A stretch of 64,000 nucleotides of DNA, from contig JBBQJV010000005.1 in the NCBI GenBank assembly GCA_038326205.1, positions 28,337-92,336 on the forward strand, written 5' to 3'. The position numbers were made by a program, and so were the translations under genes. Origin of the DNA: UBA7672 sp038326205. Lineage in GTDB: Bacteria; Pseudomonadota; Alphaproteobacteria; Caulobacterales; Hyphomonadaceae. Numbering within the stretch: position 1 is the first letter of the stretch; every line of letters begins with the position of its first letter. Below, one piece after another: positions 54,007 to 64,000 of this stretch. The notes under the pieces are model-generated. The model was not told where the DNA came from and ran no database searches. It saw only the letters and a list, made by a program, of their open reading frames with translations.

Positions 54007-56010
54007 ATGACAGACGACCTATCCCTTTCGGCCGAATTTCCGCGCGCTGACGAAGCGCAGTGGCTGGCTCTTGCCGAAAAAGCGCTTGCCGGCGCACCTC
54101 TGTCCCGGATCACGACGAAGACCGAGCATGGCGTACCTGTAAAGCCGCTCTATCGCGCGCCCGACTGGGCGGCGGACGCATCCGGCGCGCCTGCTCTGAC
54201 GCCGTTTATTCGCGGCGCCCGCGCGATCAACGACCCGTTCCTGCCGTGGGATATCCGGCAGGTCATCTCCCACCCCGATCCGGTGATTGCCGCCGATCAG
54301 GTGATGGAAGCGCTCGAAGGGGGCGTTTCCTCTATCGAACTCCGCGTCGATGCGGCGGGCGAGCATGGCGTCGTCGCCCGCTCGGCTGCTGACATCGAAC
54401 GCCTCCTGCGCGGGGTAAAGCTCGACCTCGCGCCGCTCGCGCTCGAAGCAGCCGGCGCCTCCAGCGCTCAAGGCATCGAACTCGCGGCCCTTGTTGCAGC
54501 TTCCCTCAGCTCGGGCGTCGCCGCGACTTCGATGATCGCCTTCAACGTTGATCCCATTGGCGCCCTCGCCCGCACAGGCGCCCTTCCGGGATCCGCCGAA
54601 GAAGAGATCGCGCAAGCAGCTGCCTTTGCGCGCAGCATCGCGGACCAGTTTCCGAAAGCAATCGCCTTGCGCGTCGACTCCCGCCCTGTGCACGAAGCAG
54701 GTGGAACGGAAGTGCAGGAACTCGCCTATCTCGCCGCCGCAGGCGCTGACTACGTCCGCGCACTCGTCACATCAGGCATGAGCGTCAACGACGCCTGCCA
54801 CAGGATCCTGTTCACCACAAATGTCGGGGCCGACTATCAGATCGAGATGGCCAAGCTGCGCGCCGCGCGCCGCATGTGGTCACGTATCTCCGGCGCATTC
54901 GGCGCGACCGGCGCTGCAGCCGGCATGACGCTTCAGGCCGTCACCTCGCGCCGCATGCTCACGCGCCGCGATCCGTGGGTGAACATCCTGCGCAACACCG
55001 CCGCCTGCTTTGCTGCCGGCGTCGGCGGCGCAGATATCGTCACCGTCCGCAGCTTCACCGACGCGATGGGCCTGCCCGACAAGCTCGCTCGCCGCCTCGC
55101 GCGCAACACGCAAGTCATCGCGCAGGAAGAATCCAGCCTCGGCCGCGTCGTCGATCCGCCGGGCGGTGCATGGACGCTCGAAAAGCTGGGCGACGATCTC
55201 GCCACAGCCGCGTGGGATCTGTTCCAGCAGATCGAGCGCGAGGGTGGTCTCACGAAGGCGCTGCAGACCGGTGGTTTCCAACGTGGCGTCGCCGAAGCCC
55301 GTGGAGAGCGCATGAAGGCCGCCGCACGCCGCAAGGAACCAATCACCGGCGTCACGGATTTCCCGCTGCTGGTCGAACAAGTGCCCAACGTCGAAACCGT
55401 CAACCTGCCCGTAATCGTCCGCCGCGCCGCAGAAGCTTCGGGCCGCGCGCCGTCCGATCGTTCATGGGCCGCACTGAAAGCTGCGGCGCACGACAAGGCT
55501 ACGCTGGCCGATCTCTCCCGCACTACAGACGAAGGCGGCGCAGAAGCCGAGCCCTTCTGGCCGATCCGCGTCTCCGAACCGTTCGAACGCCTGCGCGACC
55601 TCGCCGACGAACGCACCGCTGGCGGCCGCGCCCCCTTCATCCTCCTTGCAGCCCTCGGCCCGCTCGCCGAGCACGCCGCGCGCGTGCAGTTCGCTCAGAA
55701 CTTCTTCGGCGCTGGCGGTATTTCTGCTTCCAGCGTCACGGGCGACACGACAGCGCTCGAAAAAGCCGCGAGCGGGACAGGCAACGTACTTGCCTGCCTC
55801 TGCGGTTCCGACAGGCGCTACGCCACCGATGCAATCGAAGCCGCCCGAGCCCTCAAACGCGCCGGCATCGCGCGCGTCTACCTCGCGGGCAAGCCGGGTG
55901 AAATGGAATCTGCCCTGCGCGTCGCCGGCGTCGACGAGTTCATCCATGTCGGCGTCGATGTTCTCGCCAGTCTTGAGAAGGCCTACGCAGAGCTCGGGCT
56001 GATCAGCTGA
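54007..56010 (+). CDS. mutA: Methylmalonyl-CoA mutase small (beta) subunit
   Basis: A 667-residue non-catalytic partner of the heterodimeric adenosylcobalamin mutase. It starts MTDDLSLSAEFPR (54007, GAGAG upstream). The TIM-barrel part resembles the large subunit (DPWVNILRNTAACFAAGVGG), and the C-terminal domain is a degenerate B12-binding fold without the DxHxxG motif. It forms an active mutase with the large subunit encoded at 61179, about 5 kb away, an unusual separation since the genes are often adjacent. Confidence 0.92.
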   Translation: MTDDLSLSAEFPRADEAQWLALAEKALAGAPLSRITTKTEHGVPVKPLYRAPDWAADASGAPALTPFIRGARAINDPFLPWDIRQVISHPDPVIAADQVMEALEGGVSSIELRVDAAGEHGVVARSAADIERLLRGVKLDLAPLALEAAGASSAQGIELAALVAASLSSGVAATSMIAFNVDPIGALARTGALPGSAEEEIAQAAAFARSIADQFPKAIALRVDSRPVHEAGGTEVQELAYLAAAGADYVRALVTSGMSVNDACHRILFTTNVGADYQIEMAKLRAARRMWSRISGAFGATGAAAGMTLQAVTSRRMLTRRDPWVNILRNTAACFAAGVGGADIVTVRSFTDAMGLPDKLARRLARNTQVIAQEESSLGRVVDPPGGAWTLEKLGDDLATAAWDLFQQIEREGGLTKALQTGGFQRGVAEARGERMKAAARRKEPITGVTDFPLLVEQVPNVETVNLPVIVRRAAEASGRAPSDRSWAALKAAAHDKATLADLSRTTDEGGAEAEPFWPIRVSEPFERLRDLADERTAGGRAPFILLAALGPLAEHAARVQFAQNFFGAGGISASSVTGDTTALEKAASGTGNVLACLCGSDRRYATDAIEAARALKRAGIARVYLAGKPGEMESALRVAGVDEFIHVGVDVLASLEKAYAELGLIS

Positions 56011-56012
56011 TC

Positions 56013-56597
56013 TCAAACCTTCCTTGGCGGGACAACATCGCGGAACATGTCCATCGCCTTCCACTTCGGTTCCACCGGCGCTTCGTCCTGATGGGGTAGG
56101 TAGGGAGAAGGCATCGCCGCCGCCGGATCGGGAATATAGCGCGGGCAGTTCGGAAAGATGTCCACCGGCGTTACGCGCACCAGCGCCTGCGCGCCCGGAA
56201 ATTCCGACATCAGCGGATCATCCAGCGAGACCTTCGCAGCGCCATTCACACGCAGCCGCCGTGGCGCGTCTCCCATCAGCATGAACAACAGGCCCACCGA
56301 CGGATTGACCGCAATGTTCCCCAGACTCTTGAACATGCCATTGCCATCATAGTCGGGCCACACCAGCAGGTCTGGCGCGATCACGCGCGCAAATCCCGGC
56401 GGCCCGCCCTTGAACGAGCAATCTGGACGGCCGACCGGATCAGCCGTCGCAAGGAAGAAGAATTCAAGCGACTCGATGAAGGCCTTGTCGTCATCGGCAA
56501 ACGTGCTGCGACGCAGACGCTCGACCAGGCGGTCCGCAAGAGGACGCGACCCAAACGCGTCCTGCAGGTCGCGATTGCCGTTATGGAACATGGGCAT
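56013..56597 (-). CDS. Pyridoxamine 5'-phosphate oxidase-fold protein
   Basis: A 194-residue split-barrel flavoprotein-type domain, seen in FFFLATADPVGRPDCSFKGG and LNP-like NPSVGLLFML blocks. Family members bind FMN or heme and act on diverse substrates; the exact role is not predictable. The stop is two bases past the mutA stop, and the start is 14 bases from the DUF1906 gene stop, so it may be in one transcript with that gene. An ATG two codons later is an alternative start. Confidence 0.75.
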   Translation of the reverse strand: MPMFHNGNRDLQDAFGSRPLADRLVERLRRSTFADDDKAFIESLEFFFLATADPVGRPDCSFKGGPPGFARVIAPDLLVWPDYDGNGMFKSLGNIAVNPSVGLLFMLMGDAPRRLRVNGAAKVSLDDPLMSEFPGAQALVRVTPVDIFPNCPRYIPDPAAAMPSPYLPHQDEAPVEPKWKAMDMFRDVVPPRKV

Positions 56598-56610
56598 AAG
56601 CCGCCTCCCG

Positions 56611-57765
56611 CTAGCGCAGGCGTGATGTCGCCCGCTCGCAGTTCTGGTATTTGAAAGTGTCGCTCACGGCAGTCGTCGCACCACACAGCCCATAGTTGGA
56701 CGTGTTGTCCGGAAAGCGATCCATCGGCGCCAGAGCGCTCGCCGGAATCCATCCCGTCACAGCCGCCGCTGCTCCCTTCGCGCCACCCTCCTGCGTTGTC
56801 ACCTGCACCCAATCGCCCGCAGTATCTAGTCGTCTCACATTCTGGTCCTTGCGCACATTCAACAACGTCGCCGACGCCGCATCGCGCGCTTCCTTGATGT
56901 CGGTGTTCGCGCGCAGGAAACCCCGAGACTGGAACACCGCCTGCACATCGGCCGCAGGATGCGACGCCTGCCGTGCGCCGCTATCATTCCACTGCCCGAA
57001 ATATCCTTGCGTCGACGGATTTGCGATGTTGGTGTCGATGCCATATCCGACCGCCGCGGGTTTGATGTCCAGCGCGTTCTGGAACATCGTCCACTGACCT
57101 GTGTTGTAGAACGCCTGCGTGCCCGAATGCCCGGTCGACCCCGAGAGCCAGAAATACTCCGCCAGACCTTTCTCACGTATGGCGTGGCACAGGCAGCCGT
57201 TGGAATAGACCCCAACCGCAATATTCGCGCCCTCGAACACGCGTTTCACATCCTCGAAGTATTTCAGCACCGGATCGCGCATCGCCGCATACGGCCAGTC
57301 CGCGTCCACGCCGAAATAGACCGCAGACCCTTCCGGCTGCCCCGCCGCTTCCGCCATCCGCAGAGCCTGCTCCGCATCCTCCTTGCCCCAGGCATTCTCA
57401 AACGTGCGGAAACAGTTGTTATAGTGCTGGAACACGCTGCCGATACTCAGCCCTTCCCCAAGGGTGATCCTCGCCTCTTCAGGCTGCAGATCCTTCCCCG
57501 GAATGCTCGGCGGCAGGTGCGAGTAATAGCGCAACACTGTCTGCACGCCGGCTGCCCGCAACGCCTTTGCCTTGGCAACGTCCAGGCGCGCCGCCGTGTC
57601 GGCGATCAGCGGAAACGTGCTGAGCATTGGTACGGCCGGGGGCGTAGTTGGCAACGTTGGCGCAGGTGTTGGCGTTGAAGGCTTCGCCGACGAGCTACAC
57701 GCCGCCAGCGAAACCATGGCCGATGCATTCAGGAGGAATCTGCGGCGGCTGGTGATGCTGACCAT
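56611..57765 (-). CDS. Tat-exported lipoprotein with DUF1906 glycosidase-like domain and SH3-like tail
   Basis: A 384-residue protein. The N-terminus SRRRFLLNASAMVSLAAC joins a twin-arginine motif to a lipobox, then a Pro/Thr-rich linker (25-45). The central domain (about 50-270) resembles DUF1906 (Rv2525c-like glycoside-hydrolase fold) with the Asp-containing VYFGVDADWP block. The C-terminal 100 residues look like a bacterial SH3 domain, including TLLNVRK. It likely acts on peptidoglycan or another envelope glycan. A GGAGG site precedes the ATG. Confidence 0.78.
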   Translation of the reverse strand: MVSITSRRRFLLNASAMVSLAACSSSAKPSTPTPAPTLPTTPPAVPMLSTFPLIADTAARLDVAKAKALRAAGVQTVLRYYSHLPPSIPGKDLQPEEARITLGEGLSIGSVFQHYNNCFRTFENAWGKEDAEQALRMAEAAGQPEGSAVYFGVDADWPYAAMRDPVLKYFEDVKRVFEGANIAVGVYSNGCLCHAIREKGLAEYFWLSGSTGHSGTQAFYNTGQWTMFQNALDIKPAAVGYGIDTNIANPSTQGYFGQWNDSGARQASHPAADVQAVFQSRGFLRANTDIKEARDAASATLLNVRKDQNVRRLDTAGDWVQVTTQEGGAKGAAAAVTGWIPASALAPMDRFPDNTSNYGLCGATTAVSDTFKYQNCERATSRLR

Positions 57766-57787
57766 GAAGTCCTCCCGATCTGCTCAG

Positions 57788-58588
57788 CTATCTAGCCCGC
57801 AGCGGTGCATAACCAAGGTGCATGCCCGCGTCGATTATCATGAACTCACCGGTCACGTGGCGGCTTTCCGGACCCGCAAAAAACAGGATCGATTCCGCGA
57901 TATCTTCCGGCATCGACGCCACCCGCAACGGCACAGACTTCGCGACCGCATCGGCCGTCTGCGCTTCCACATCATCGCCCTGATATTTTGTGAACCAGCC
58001 CGATCCGATATAGCCAGGGCACACCGCGTTCACCCGGATGTTCGGCGCGAGCGCACGCGCCAGCGACAATGTCATCGTGTTGAGCGCGCCTTTGGTGGAC
58101 GCATACGCAATTGACGAACCGATTCCCGTCACGCCCGCGATCGACGACACATTCACCACCGAGCCCTTGCCGCTCGCCGCCAGATGCGGTTGAGCCGCCC
58201 GTGTCATCTGGTACACCGCGACCACATTCACCTTGTAGAGATTCAGGAAGTCGTCCGAGCTGAGTGCATCTAGATCCGTATGCTTCGCGAACTTCGTGAT
58301 CCCGGCATTGTTGACCAGCACCTCCAGACCACCAAGTTTCTCGACCGCCGCCGCAACCAGCGCCCTGCAATCCGAATCTTCCGCCACGTTGGCCTTCACC
58401 GCGAACGCCTCGACGCCCAGCGCCTTGCACTGAGCCACCACTTCATTCGCTGCGTCCGCGCTTGAATTGTAATTGATGCACAGGTTCACGCCGCGACGCG
58501 CCAGACCCACCGCCGTGGCCGCGCCGAGGCCGGTGCCTCCACCGGTCACGATGGCGCGCTTGCCCTTCATGCTGTTGACGTCGCTCAT
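57788..58588 (-). CDS. Short-chain dehydrogenase/reductase
   Basis: A 266-residue classical SDR. The cofactor motif is VTGGGTGLGAATAV (NADPH-type after the Arg-Arg), with VNNAGIT and the catalytic Ser-Tyr-Lys in NVSSIAG...IAYASTKGA. The C-terminal block is MIIDAGMHLGYA. The substrate is unknown. I start it at the ATG at 58588 with GGGAG upstream, 12 codons inside the longer frame. It runs toward the DUF1906 gene after 22 bases. Confidence 0.88.
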   Translation of the reverse strand: MSDVNSMKGKRAIVTGGGTGLGAATAVGLARRGVNLCINYNSSADAANEVVAQCKALGVEAFAVKANVAEDSDCRALVAAAVEKLGGLEVLVNNAGITKFAKHTDLDALSSDDFLNLYKVNVVAVYQMTRAAQPHLAASGKGSVVNVSSIAGVTGIGSSIAYASTKGALNTMTLSLARALAPNIRVNAVCPGYIGSGWFTKYQGDDVEAQTADAVAKSVPLRVASMPEDIAESILFFAGPESRHVTGEFMIIDAGMHLGYAPLRAR

Positions 58589-58666
58589 GTCCTGCTCCCT
58601 CTGCGCCTGGACGGCGTCTGACATTGCCGAACCTAGAGGACCAAGGCAAAGAGGTCACCACCCGGT

Positions 58667-59356
58667 TTGGAGCTATCGATCATCGAAACCCCGGTCTCTC
58701 CCCATTCACCCAATAAGAGTTCGCTCGACTTCATCCGGTCGAACCTGCCCCTCTCATCGGTGCCGGGCGCGCCAGAAATCCGCATGCACAGGGCCGGGCC
58801 TTCCAGCGGCCTCTCGCGCCTCGCCGACTCCGAACCAGACTTCGCAACACCGTACTGGGCCTATCACTGGGGCGGCGGCCTAGCCCTCGCCCGCTACGTT
58901 TTCGATAACCCCGCGTGCATAGCCGGGCGCAAAGCGCTGGATCTCGGCGCCGGATCAGGACTCGTCGCCATCGCAGCAGCGAAGGCTGGCGCAGCCCACG
59001 TCACTGCCGCGGACATCGATCCCTACGCCATGGCCGCCATCGCGCTCAACTCCGCCGCCAACAACGTCACCATCACCACGCACCTCGGAGACCTCACCAC
59101 GGGCGCGCCGCCGCCGGTCGACATCGTGCTCGTGGCAGACCTGTTCTACGCCGCTGATCTCGCCGAACACGTCGCATGTTTCCTCGATCGCTGCTTGGCC
59201 GCGAACATCAATATCCTGATTGGGGATCCCTGGCGCGCTTTCCTGCCCCGCAATCGCCTGAAGCTGCTCGCCGAATACCCCGGCATGGATTTCGGCGATC
59301 GCGACATCAACGCGAATGCGACGAACGCCGTATTCGAATATCGGCCGTGCGCCTGA
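58667..59356 (+). CDS. METTL20/ETFB lysine methyltransferase-like protein
   Basis: A 229-residue class I methyltransferase. The N-terminal DFIRSNLPLSSVPGAPEIRM and the substrate block PYWAYHWGGGLALARYV resemble METTL20/ETFB-lysine methyltransferases (known from Agrobacterium and mitochondria). The cofactor motif is ALDLGAGSGLVAIAAAKAG, followed by VADLFYAADL. The start is a TTG at 58667 because the similarity extends upstream of the nearest ATG (58784). The likely target is the electron transfer flavoprotein beta subunit. Confidence 0.82.
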   Translation: MELSIIETPVSPHSPNKSSLDFIRSNLPLSSVPGAPEIRMHRAGPSSGLSRLADSEPDFATPYWAYHWGGGLALARYVFDNPACIAGRKALDLGAGSGLVAIAAAKAGAAHVTAADIDPYAMAAIALNSAANNVTITTHLGDLTTGAPPPVDIVLVADLFYAADLAEHVACFLDRCLAANINILIGDPWRAFLPRNRLKLLAEYPGMDFGDRDINANATNAVFEYRPCA

Positions 59357-59366
59357 TCAGCCTCGC

Positions 59367-60508
59367 TCAGACCGCGCCGCTGGCCTCCCAGAACGCCTTC
59401 GCAAGTCCGAACGCTCGCATGTCGCCAACCGTGGACGGCGCCATCTTCGTCATCGTGTAGGCGATGGTCGTGTGCCTGTTCATGTCGATCAGCACGAGAT
59501 GGCCGCCATAGCCGCCCCAGAAGATGGTGTCGGGGCTGGGCACTGGAATGTGTGCCGGAGTCCGAAGCCCATGCCATAGCGCACGGGTGCGCCGAGGATC
59601 ATGTCCTGTCCCTCGATCTGGATTTCCAGCGCCTTGCGCACGCCAGCTTCAGACATGAAGCGCTTCCCGTTGTAGCCGATCCCGCCATTGGCCAGAATGG
59701 TGTGCACCTCGGCGACCGAGCGCGCATTGCCCGTGCCGCCCGCAGCCGGGATCTCGGCGCCACGCCAGGAACGCGTCCGCGTCGCGCCGATATTGTCGAC
59801 CGGCGGATTAGTTGCCATGTTGATGACCAACTCGGTCGGCGGTGCAGCCGTCGGGCTCGACGAGTTCGGCGGCGGTATCAGTGTCGCAACACGCGCGTCT
59901 TCCGAGGCAGGCAGTCCAATGTGGAAGTCGGCGCCCAGCGGCTCGGCTATCTCTTCACGGAACACTGTCCCGACCGTCTTGCCCGTGACGCGCCGGATGA
60001 CTTCTCCGACCAGATAGCCTTGCGTGATCGCGTGATAGCCGGGCGCAGTGCCGGGCTTCCAGAACGGCGCCTGAGCGGCTAGCAACGACGTCGCCTTTTC
60101 CCAATCGTAGAGATCTTCGGTCGTGATCGGTTCTTTCCAGCCGGACAGACCTGCCGAGTGGCTCATCAGTTGCGAGACCTTGATATCCGCCTTCCCGTTC
60201 GCTGCGAACTCCGGCCAGTACTTCGCCACCGGCGCATCGAAGTCGAGCTCTCCACGGTCAGCCACCAACAGTGCGGTCAACGCCGTCATCGTCTTGGTGA
60301 CCGAGTAGACGTTGACGATTGTATCGCGCGTCCACGGCTTGCCGCTCTCTTCGTCTGCGAGGCCGCCCCACAAATCGACAACCGTCTTGCCATCCTGAGT
60401 CATGCAGACTGCGGCGCCGCCATCATTGCCGCTGTCCAGGTTGGCTTGAAACTGCGCGCGCACTGCGGCGAAGCGCTCATCCGCAATACCATCGACCAAA
60501 GCCGACAT
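59367..60508 (-). pseudogene. Frameshifted serine hydrolase (beta-lactamase/EstB fold)
   Basis: A penicillin-binding-protein-like esterase (class C beta-lactamase fold): SxxK in YSVTKTMT, YxN-like YHAITQGY and the LIPPPNS region are present. The N-terminal 320 codons are intact, starting at the ATG at 60508 with GGGAG upstream. At about 59546-59555 a single base is missing: the plus-one-shifted frame continues as IFWGGYGGHLVLIDMN and TIAYTMTKMAP to a proper stop at 59367, which matches what the family needs. The gene is thus disrupted, or there is a sequencing error. Confidence 0.8.
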
Positions 60509-60549
60509 GAAATGTCTCCCGAGCTGAGCCCTGTTAAAGCCCACGCTTT

Positions 60550-60587
60550 CTCAAAAAGCAAAACGGCCGGCGAGATCATCGCCGGCC
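60550..60587 (-). terminator. Intrinsic terminator of the EF-hand gene
   Basis: A perfect nine-base stem GGCCGGCGA/TCGCCGGCC with a five-base loop (60565-60587), followed on the minus strand by GTTTTGCTTTTTGAG. It sits 28 bases beyond the EF-hand protein stop. Confidence 0.8.
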
Positions 60588-60614
60588 ATCCTTCTGTCTT
60601 GTCCTGGAAGCTTA

Positions 60615-60923
60615 TTATTGCTGCCGGCCGCCGCCCATGCGCAGCGCCAGAAACTGATCCTTGGTGATGAACCCATCTCCATCCGCATCGATACGGCTGG
60701 ACCACATTTGCTCCAGCTGATCGGTCGAGGCGTTGGCCTTCATCTGTTCCGGAATCGACGCGAGCCATTCAGCCTTGTCGAGCTTGCCGTCCTTGTTGGT
60801 GTCGCCGGCCGTGAACCGCGCTTCACGCTGTTCCGGTGTCAGTGCTCCGCCCTGCTGGGCCAGCGCAGGGCCAGTAACCACGGCCGCCAGCATTGATGCG
60901 GCGATGAATACTTTGAGTTTCAT
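60615..60923 (-). CDS. Secreted EF-hand calcium-binding protein
   Basis: A 102-residue exported protein with a signal peptide ending ALAQ (1-22) and two canonical EF-hands: DTNKDGKLDKAEW and DADGDGFITKDQF, each with the acidic 1,3,5,12 positions filled. It should bind two calcium ions in the periplasm. It is monocistronic, with its own terminator, and the partner is unknown. Confidence 0.9.
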   Translation of the reverse strand: MKLKVFIAASMLAAVVTGPALAQQGGALTPEQREARFTAGDTNKDGKLDKAEWLASIPEQMKANASTDQLEQMWSSRIDADGDGFITKDQFLALRMGGGRQQ

Positions 60924-61178
60924 GCGTAAAATTCTCCACAGCCCCCAAAGGACAGTTTCGGGTGGCGTTTCATTCCCTTGATCACGTCAACCGCGACGCG
61001 AATGCAAGATTGAACGGCAGCGCGCCGGCTGCCCGTCGCGCCGATCACAGCAATGAGACCTGTCTGGACCGGGCCGCCTGAACGCCGCATGACCAATTGT
61101 TCGCACCCGCGAAGGCTGTATGCCGCCGGATGGGGGTGCTAGAAAATCCCAATCGAGTCCGTGCCTGGAGCACCTTGG
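60924..61178. other. Intergenic region upstream of the mutase large subunit
   Basis: 255 bases between two divergent genes. I looked for a cobalamin riboswitch box and saw none. GGAG lies eight bases before the scpA ATG. There is no recognised promoter or RNA feature. Confidence 0.6.
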
Positions 61179-63374
<2,196 letters not shown>

Positions 63375-63432
63375 GCAGCACCGAGACTGGTACGCGGGAC
63401 AAATCGGCCTAGATTGTCTTTCAGGGAGAACC

Positions 63433-63912
63433 ATGATGAAACGCCTGCTTGGAGCCCTCGTCATACTCGCGCTTGCCGCCTGCACCACGGCGCCAACGCG
63501 CTATGAGCCATCGTTAAAAGGCGGCGACATGGGTTATCGCGAGCAACGCCTCGAGCAGGAACGCTTTCGCGTCACCTTCCGCGCCAACGCCGACCTCAAG
63601 GGACCGCAAGTCGAAGACATGGCCCTGCGTCGCGCCGCCGAACTCACCGTCCAGAACGGCTATCAGTGGTTCAACGTCGTCACCCGCAACACCTACCTTG
63701 CCGACGGCAGCTACACACCGTCCGGCCCAACCGTCGGTCTCGGTGGCTTCACGGGCTCGCGCGGCGGCGGCCTGGGGTTAGGCCTCGGTTTCAACATCGG
63801 TGGCGACAGCCGGCAGTATGAGACCACCCTCGAAGTCTTGATGGGCAACGGACCGAAACCGTCCGACCCCAACACCTATGACGCGCAGCAGGTTCTCGCG
63901 CGCATGATGTAG
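63433..63912 (+). CDS. Lipoprotein of the CC0125/CC1285 family
   Basis: A 159-residue lipoprotein with lipobox LAAC (about residues 13-16). The mature part has YREQRLEQERFRVTFRAN and a conserved ALRRAAELTVQNGYQWF stretch, as in the family first named from Caulobacter. A Gly-rich loop (about 100-120) and a C-terminal MGNGPKPSDPN tail follow. Function is unknown. GGGAG precedes the ATG; a second ATG directly follows. Confidence 0.85.
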   Translation: MMKRLLGALVILALAACTTAPTRYEPSLKGGDMGYREQRLEQERFRVTFRANADLKGPQVEDMALRRAAELTVQNGYQWFNVVTRNTYLADGSYTPSGPTVGLGGFTGSRGGGLGLGLGFNIGGDSRQYETTLEVLMGNGPKPSDPNTYDAQQVLARMM

Positions 63913-64000
63913 CCAACGCGGCTGTCCCCTCCGTCTCGCTTCGCGATCCACCTTGTTTGTGATGCTTCTGCTAGATTGAAGCGTCTTCCGGGAATGTCCG

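Noticed and set aside
60924..61178. Cobalamin riboswitch before the mutase gene
   Set aside because: No B12-box core sequence could be seen, and methylmalonyl-CoA mutase genes are usually not riboswitch-controlled.

Overview
The window reads as a chromosomal segment of a high-GC, aerobic, Gram-negative alphaproteobacterium, probably near Caulobacterales/Hyphomonadaceae. This placement is inferred from gene content: an aa3 cytochrome oxidase operon with CtaB, CtaG and SURF1, a BamF-type lipoprotein, a lipoprotein resembling the Caulobacter CC0125/CC1285 type, an alphaproteobacterial glutamate-cysteine ligase, and a Caulobacter-like CheY. Genes are tightly packed. Many neighbours overlap by 1 to 8 bases, and five convergent pairs share a four-base CTAG/CTAA stop overlap. 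I see no prophage, integrase, insertion sequence or CRISPR array.

Layout. 0-4.1 kb: an envelope/stress island with a beta-barrel outer-membrane protein, an anti-sigma/ECF sigma pair, and a divergent secreted subtilisin-like protease carrying an aspartate-rich tract. 4.2-9.3 kb: tRNA-Lys(TTT), two unknown lipoproteins, the queuosine pair queA-tgt, and gatB. 9.5-21.5 kb: a long minus-strand respiratory run, ctaC-ctaD-ctaB-small membrane protein-ctaG-ctaE-unknown five-helix protein-DUF983-SURF1, continuing into thrC, an M16 peptidase, an EAL phosphodiesterase and an esterase. 21.7-33.8 kb: housekeeping and stress genes (TPR protein, tldD, POT transporter, gshA, rsmE, ubiA, RsiV-like protein, tadA, rsmD, CPBP protease, quinone oxidoreductase, rnhB). 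33.8-44.0 kb: a minus-strand run of maoC-type hydratase, ribF, ileS, lspA, bamF, an active/inactive M16 pair and mutL. 44.2-51.8 kb: an orphan cheY-cheZ pair, TPR and Sel1 repeat proteins, smpB-dapA and a soluble lytic transglycosylase. 51.8-64 kb: a threonine dehydratase, a nitronate monooxygenase, the two methylmalonyl-CoA mutase subunits split by about 5 kb, and small enzymes between them.

How the genes fit together. ctaB supplies heme O, ctaG inserts copper, and SURF1 assists assembly of the oxidase encoded by ctaC/D/E. ubiA makes the quinone precursor. lspA (signal peptidase II) and bamF serve lipoprotein and outer-membrane maturation. mutA plus scpA isomerise methylmalonyl-CoA to succinyl-CoA, which implies propionate or ethylmalonyl-CoA flux.

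Two broken genes are visible. A beta-lactamase-fold serine hydrolase (59367-60508) has a single-base frameshift, and the carboxy-terminal remnant of a larger gene lies at 46170-46625. A REP-like inverted repeat pair sits in the only gene-free stretch longer than 300 bases (47997-48329). I found no convincing wholly new system. The best leads are the sigma factor/protease/beta-barrel island and the uncharacterised membrane protein inside the oxidase operon.
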